Part shown: positions 62,189 to 64,000 of the stretch, one piece after another
How the letters are laid out: each line of letters opens with the position of its first letter
Numbering within the stretch: the stretch's first letter is position 1
Origin: Sinobacterium caligoides
GTDB taxonomy: Bacteria; Pseudomonadota; Gammaproteobacteria; Pseudomonadales; Sinobacteriaceae
Reading direction: 5' to 3'
Assembly: GCF_003752585.1 (NCBI RefSeq)
Contig: NZ_RKHR01000007.1
Coordinates: 1-64,000, forward strand
DNA length: 64,000 nt
Translations under genes and position numbers: made by a program
The notes under the pieces: generated by a model
What the model was told of the DNA's origin: nothing
What the model saw: the letters and a program-made list of their open reading frames with translations, nothing else
The model's database searches: none

Positions 62189-64000
62189 TCAACGCTTATT
62201 CGGATTCTTTGGCTTAGAGTGTTTTTTATTCTTTTTGCCACGGCTTTCATTTCGCCCGCTACCGTATCGTTTTCCAGCCCTCTTTCCAGAATGCTTATCC
62301 CAACTTCCACCGTTTCCAGTTTGACCTTCTGGATTTTCACCGTGACCAGTGTAATCATCATTTCCATCACGACTACAAGCAAGATAAATCCCACCTCCAA
62401 CGATAATCGCAGCGCCGATAATATCACCTATTGGCAAAAAAGGACCATCAGCTAATGCTGCCGCACCACCCAAGCCTAAGAAACCGGTCATAGTTGCTTC
62501 AAACAAACCGTAAGGGTCTGTATAAATCAGCGGATTGCCACCCACATACTCATACAGATTAATCCCACCAGCAAGCCCTATTGGGTCGCGGTTTAGCCAG
62601 CGGCCCTGTTCCGGTAGGTAGAACCGGTAACCAAAGTAGTGCATGCCCAGCTCGGCATCGTAGCGCTTGGTGGAAAAGGTAAACGGTTGCTGTAGGCTGC
62701 CGCTGAAACCGATCAGCACACCATAGGGGTCGTATTGGTAAGTTGCCACTAACTGCTTTGCGCTATCGACAACCTGGCTGACGTTACCGTTGTGGTCGTA
62801 CAGGTATTGGTAGCTCTGCCCCGCTTGACGCATCGATAACAGGCCGCCGATACCGCCGCCCATGCTCGGCCCCCAGAGGTATTCACGCTGTACCGTATTA
62901 CTGCCGTCACGATCCTGTAGTGCCAGGAAGCCATTACGCACAATGCGCAGCTCGTCTTGCAGCTGACCGTCTTGGTAAGTCGATACCTTAGCCAGCAGGT
63001 GATCGTAGCTGTAGACGTAGACTTTTTTGTGCTCAACACCTGCATCATCACGATAACTCAGCTCACGCAGCTGATTCTCAGCATCGTAGTCGGCGGTAAA
63101 ACGATAGCCGTCCGCGGTATAGCCCCCGGTGAGGTTGCCATCGGCATCATAAAGATAAGGCGCCACCTGCAAACTAGAACTCAGTTGCTGGTTCAAGATA
63201 TTAAAGTGGCTAATCTCTTCACGCAGCGGCGGCGACATGGTCGCTAGATCAGAATCAATCTGACGAATATTATCCCGCTCGTCATAGGCAATAGTGAAGC
63301 TATTGAGGCTAGCAGCGACCGCCTCGGTGCCATGCTGAATGCCCTCGATACGATTAACGGCATCGTATTGGTAGCGGCTAATTACACCGCTGGGTCGCTC
63401 TAAATGATCCAGTAATGGATTGGCACCGTTGTAGTGATAACGGTACTCGCCTTCTTGACTGGTAATGGTGCTCAGCTGGTTCAGGCTATTGTAACCAAAG
63501 GTCACCACCTCACCCCGGTCAGGGGTCAACGAATCGAGTCGATCATGGTCATCGTAGCCGTAGTGAATCGTATCCTCTGGCCACGGGCCATCAATCGTTT
63601 CCACTCGACGCCACTCATCATAGCCCCACGTCGTCGTGCCACGGGCATCCTCGACCCGCTCCAGTAAGTACTGAGCGTTGTAATGCAGCGTCACCGGTGG
63701 CGTCGCATCGGAGTAGGTGATCGTCTTTAGCTGATTGTACTCGTTGTAGCCGTAGGTCGTAACCGTGCCTCTGGCGTCGGTACGCGTCTCCAGCAACCCC
63801 TTCGCGTTATAGCTAAGCTGGTATTTGGTGCCGTCGGCATATTCCTGCCCGCTCGGCTGCCGTACCGCGTTATGGCCGAAGTGTGTCTGCTGCTGGTTCT
63901 TATCGGTAAAGGTGTCGAGGTTACCATCGGCATCGTAGCCGTAGCGGGTGACGCTTTTATCCGCCTCGCGTACCTTGACCAACTGCTTAATCGCATCGTA
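62189..64000 (-). CDS. Rhs-repeat protein with variable C-terminal tip (5' end outside the window)
   Basis: At least 604 residues; the frame is open to the window edge. Tandem YD repeats (such as YGYDADGNLDTF and YGYDDHDRLDSL) form the shell. The Rhs core ends with RYDAELGMHYFGYRFYLPE, GRWLNRDPIGLAGGINLYEY and NPLIYTDPYGL. After that motif the tip (about 105 residues) has a hydrophobic stretch (FLPIGDIIGAAIIVGGGIYL) and a very basic end (KRAGKRYGSGRNESRGKKNK). Family knowledge: Rhs tips are toxins used between bacteria, often loaded on VgrG. The tip is not recognised; a nucleic-acid target would suit its charge. Confidence 0.88.
   Translation of the reverse strand, partial: YDAIKQLVKVREADKSVTRYGYDADGNLDTFTDKNQQQTHFGHNAVRQPSGQEYADGTKYQLSYNAKGLLETRTDARGTVTTYGYNEYNQLKTITYSDATPPVTLHYNAQYLLERVEDARGTTTWGYDEWRRVETIDGPWPEDTIHYGYDDHDRLDSLTPDRGEVVTFGYNSLNQLSTITSQEGEYRYHYNGANPLLDHLERPSGVISRYQYDAVNRIEGIQHGTEAVAASLNSFTIAYDERDNIRQIDSDLATMSPPLREEISHFNILNQQLSSSLQVAPYLYDADGNLTGGYTADGYRFTADYDAENQLRELSYRDDAGVEHKKVYVYSYDHLLAKVSTYQDGQLQDELRIVRNGFLALQDRDGSNTVQREYLWGPSMGGGIGGLLSMRQAGQSYQYLYDHNGNVSQVVDSAKQLVATYQYDPYGVLIGFSGSLQQPFTFSTKRYDAELGMHYFGYRFYLPEQGRWLNRDPIGLAGGINLYEYVGGNPLIYTDPYGLFEATMTGFLGLGGAAALADGPFLPIGDIIGAAIIVGGGIYLACSRDGNDDYTGHGENPEGQTGNGGSWDKHSGKRAGKRYGSGRNESRGKKNKKHSKPKNPNKR

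Overview
The window is a chromosomal segment of a gammaproteobacterium, most likely a marine relative of the Pseudomonadales/Cellvibrionales. The main reason is gene order. The run sfsA, aminotransferase, dksA, gluQ, cbrX, cbrA, cbrB, (sRNA), pcnB, folK, panB, panC, followed by acs, pnp-rpsO-truB-rbfA-infB-nusA-rimP, tRNA-fMet, tRNA-Leu, secG-tpiA-glmM-folP-ftsH-rlmE, yhbY, greA-carB-carA-dapB-dnaJ-dnaK-grpE, recN, fur, bamE, rnfH, ratA, smpB and ssrA is close to the arrangement known in Pseudomonas. No rRNA or CRISPR array was seen. Genus-level placement is inference.

Layout. 1-9.6 kb: methionine sulfoxide reductase msrPQ, pssA, a divergent ilvY/ilvC pair, hemB, a DUF4404 protein, an AraC-type regulator, a Rieske protein and sfsA. 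9.6-11.5 kb: A+T-richer DNA with a secreted AA10 lytic polysaccharide monooxygenase placed between sfsA and the aminotransferase. 11.6-25.8 kb: aminotransferase, dksA, gluQ, the cbrXAB carbon/nitrogen-balance two-component system, a noncoding locus that looks like a short CrcZ-type Hfq/Crc-sequestering RNA, then pcnB, folK, panB, panC and acs. 25.9-52.6 kb: a nearly continuous minus-strand block of RNA degradation, translation, cell-envelope precursor, protein quality control, pyrimidine/arginine and chaperone genes. 52.8-57.6 kb: SOS-controlled recN, fur, bamE, rnfH, ratA, smpB and tmRNA.

After the tmRNA 3' end (57567) the conserved backbone stops. The last 6.4 kb is accessory DNA. It holds three TGGTAAC repeats at exact 11-bp periodicity, a small membrane protein, a DUF2806-type protein with an 82-residue partner, a spike-protein (VgrG-like) fragment, a REP-associated tyrosine transposase surrounded by copies of its own palindromic REP element, a 323-bp displaced Rhs fragment bracketed by two REPs, a candidate immunity gene, and the 3' end of an rhs gene running off the window.

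The strongest candidate for something new is 19377-19522. It has a sigma-54 promoter match, a transcript start just upstream of three A-rich AAYAAYAA-type stretches, and an intrinsic terminator about 120 nt later, directly after cbrB. This would be a much reduced CrcZ. The second is the REP/transposase/Rhs mosaic at 60.2-64 kb. All functional calls rest on reading the sequence and on family knowledge; no searches were run.
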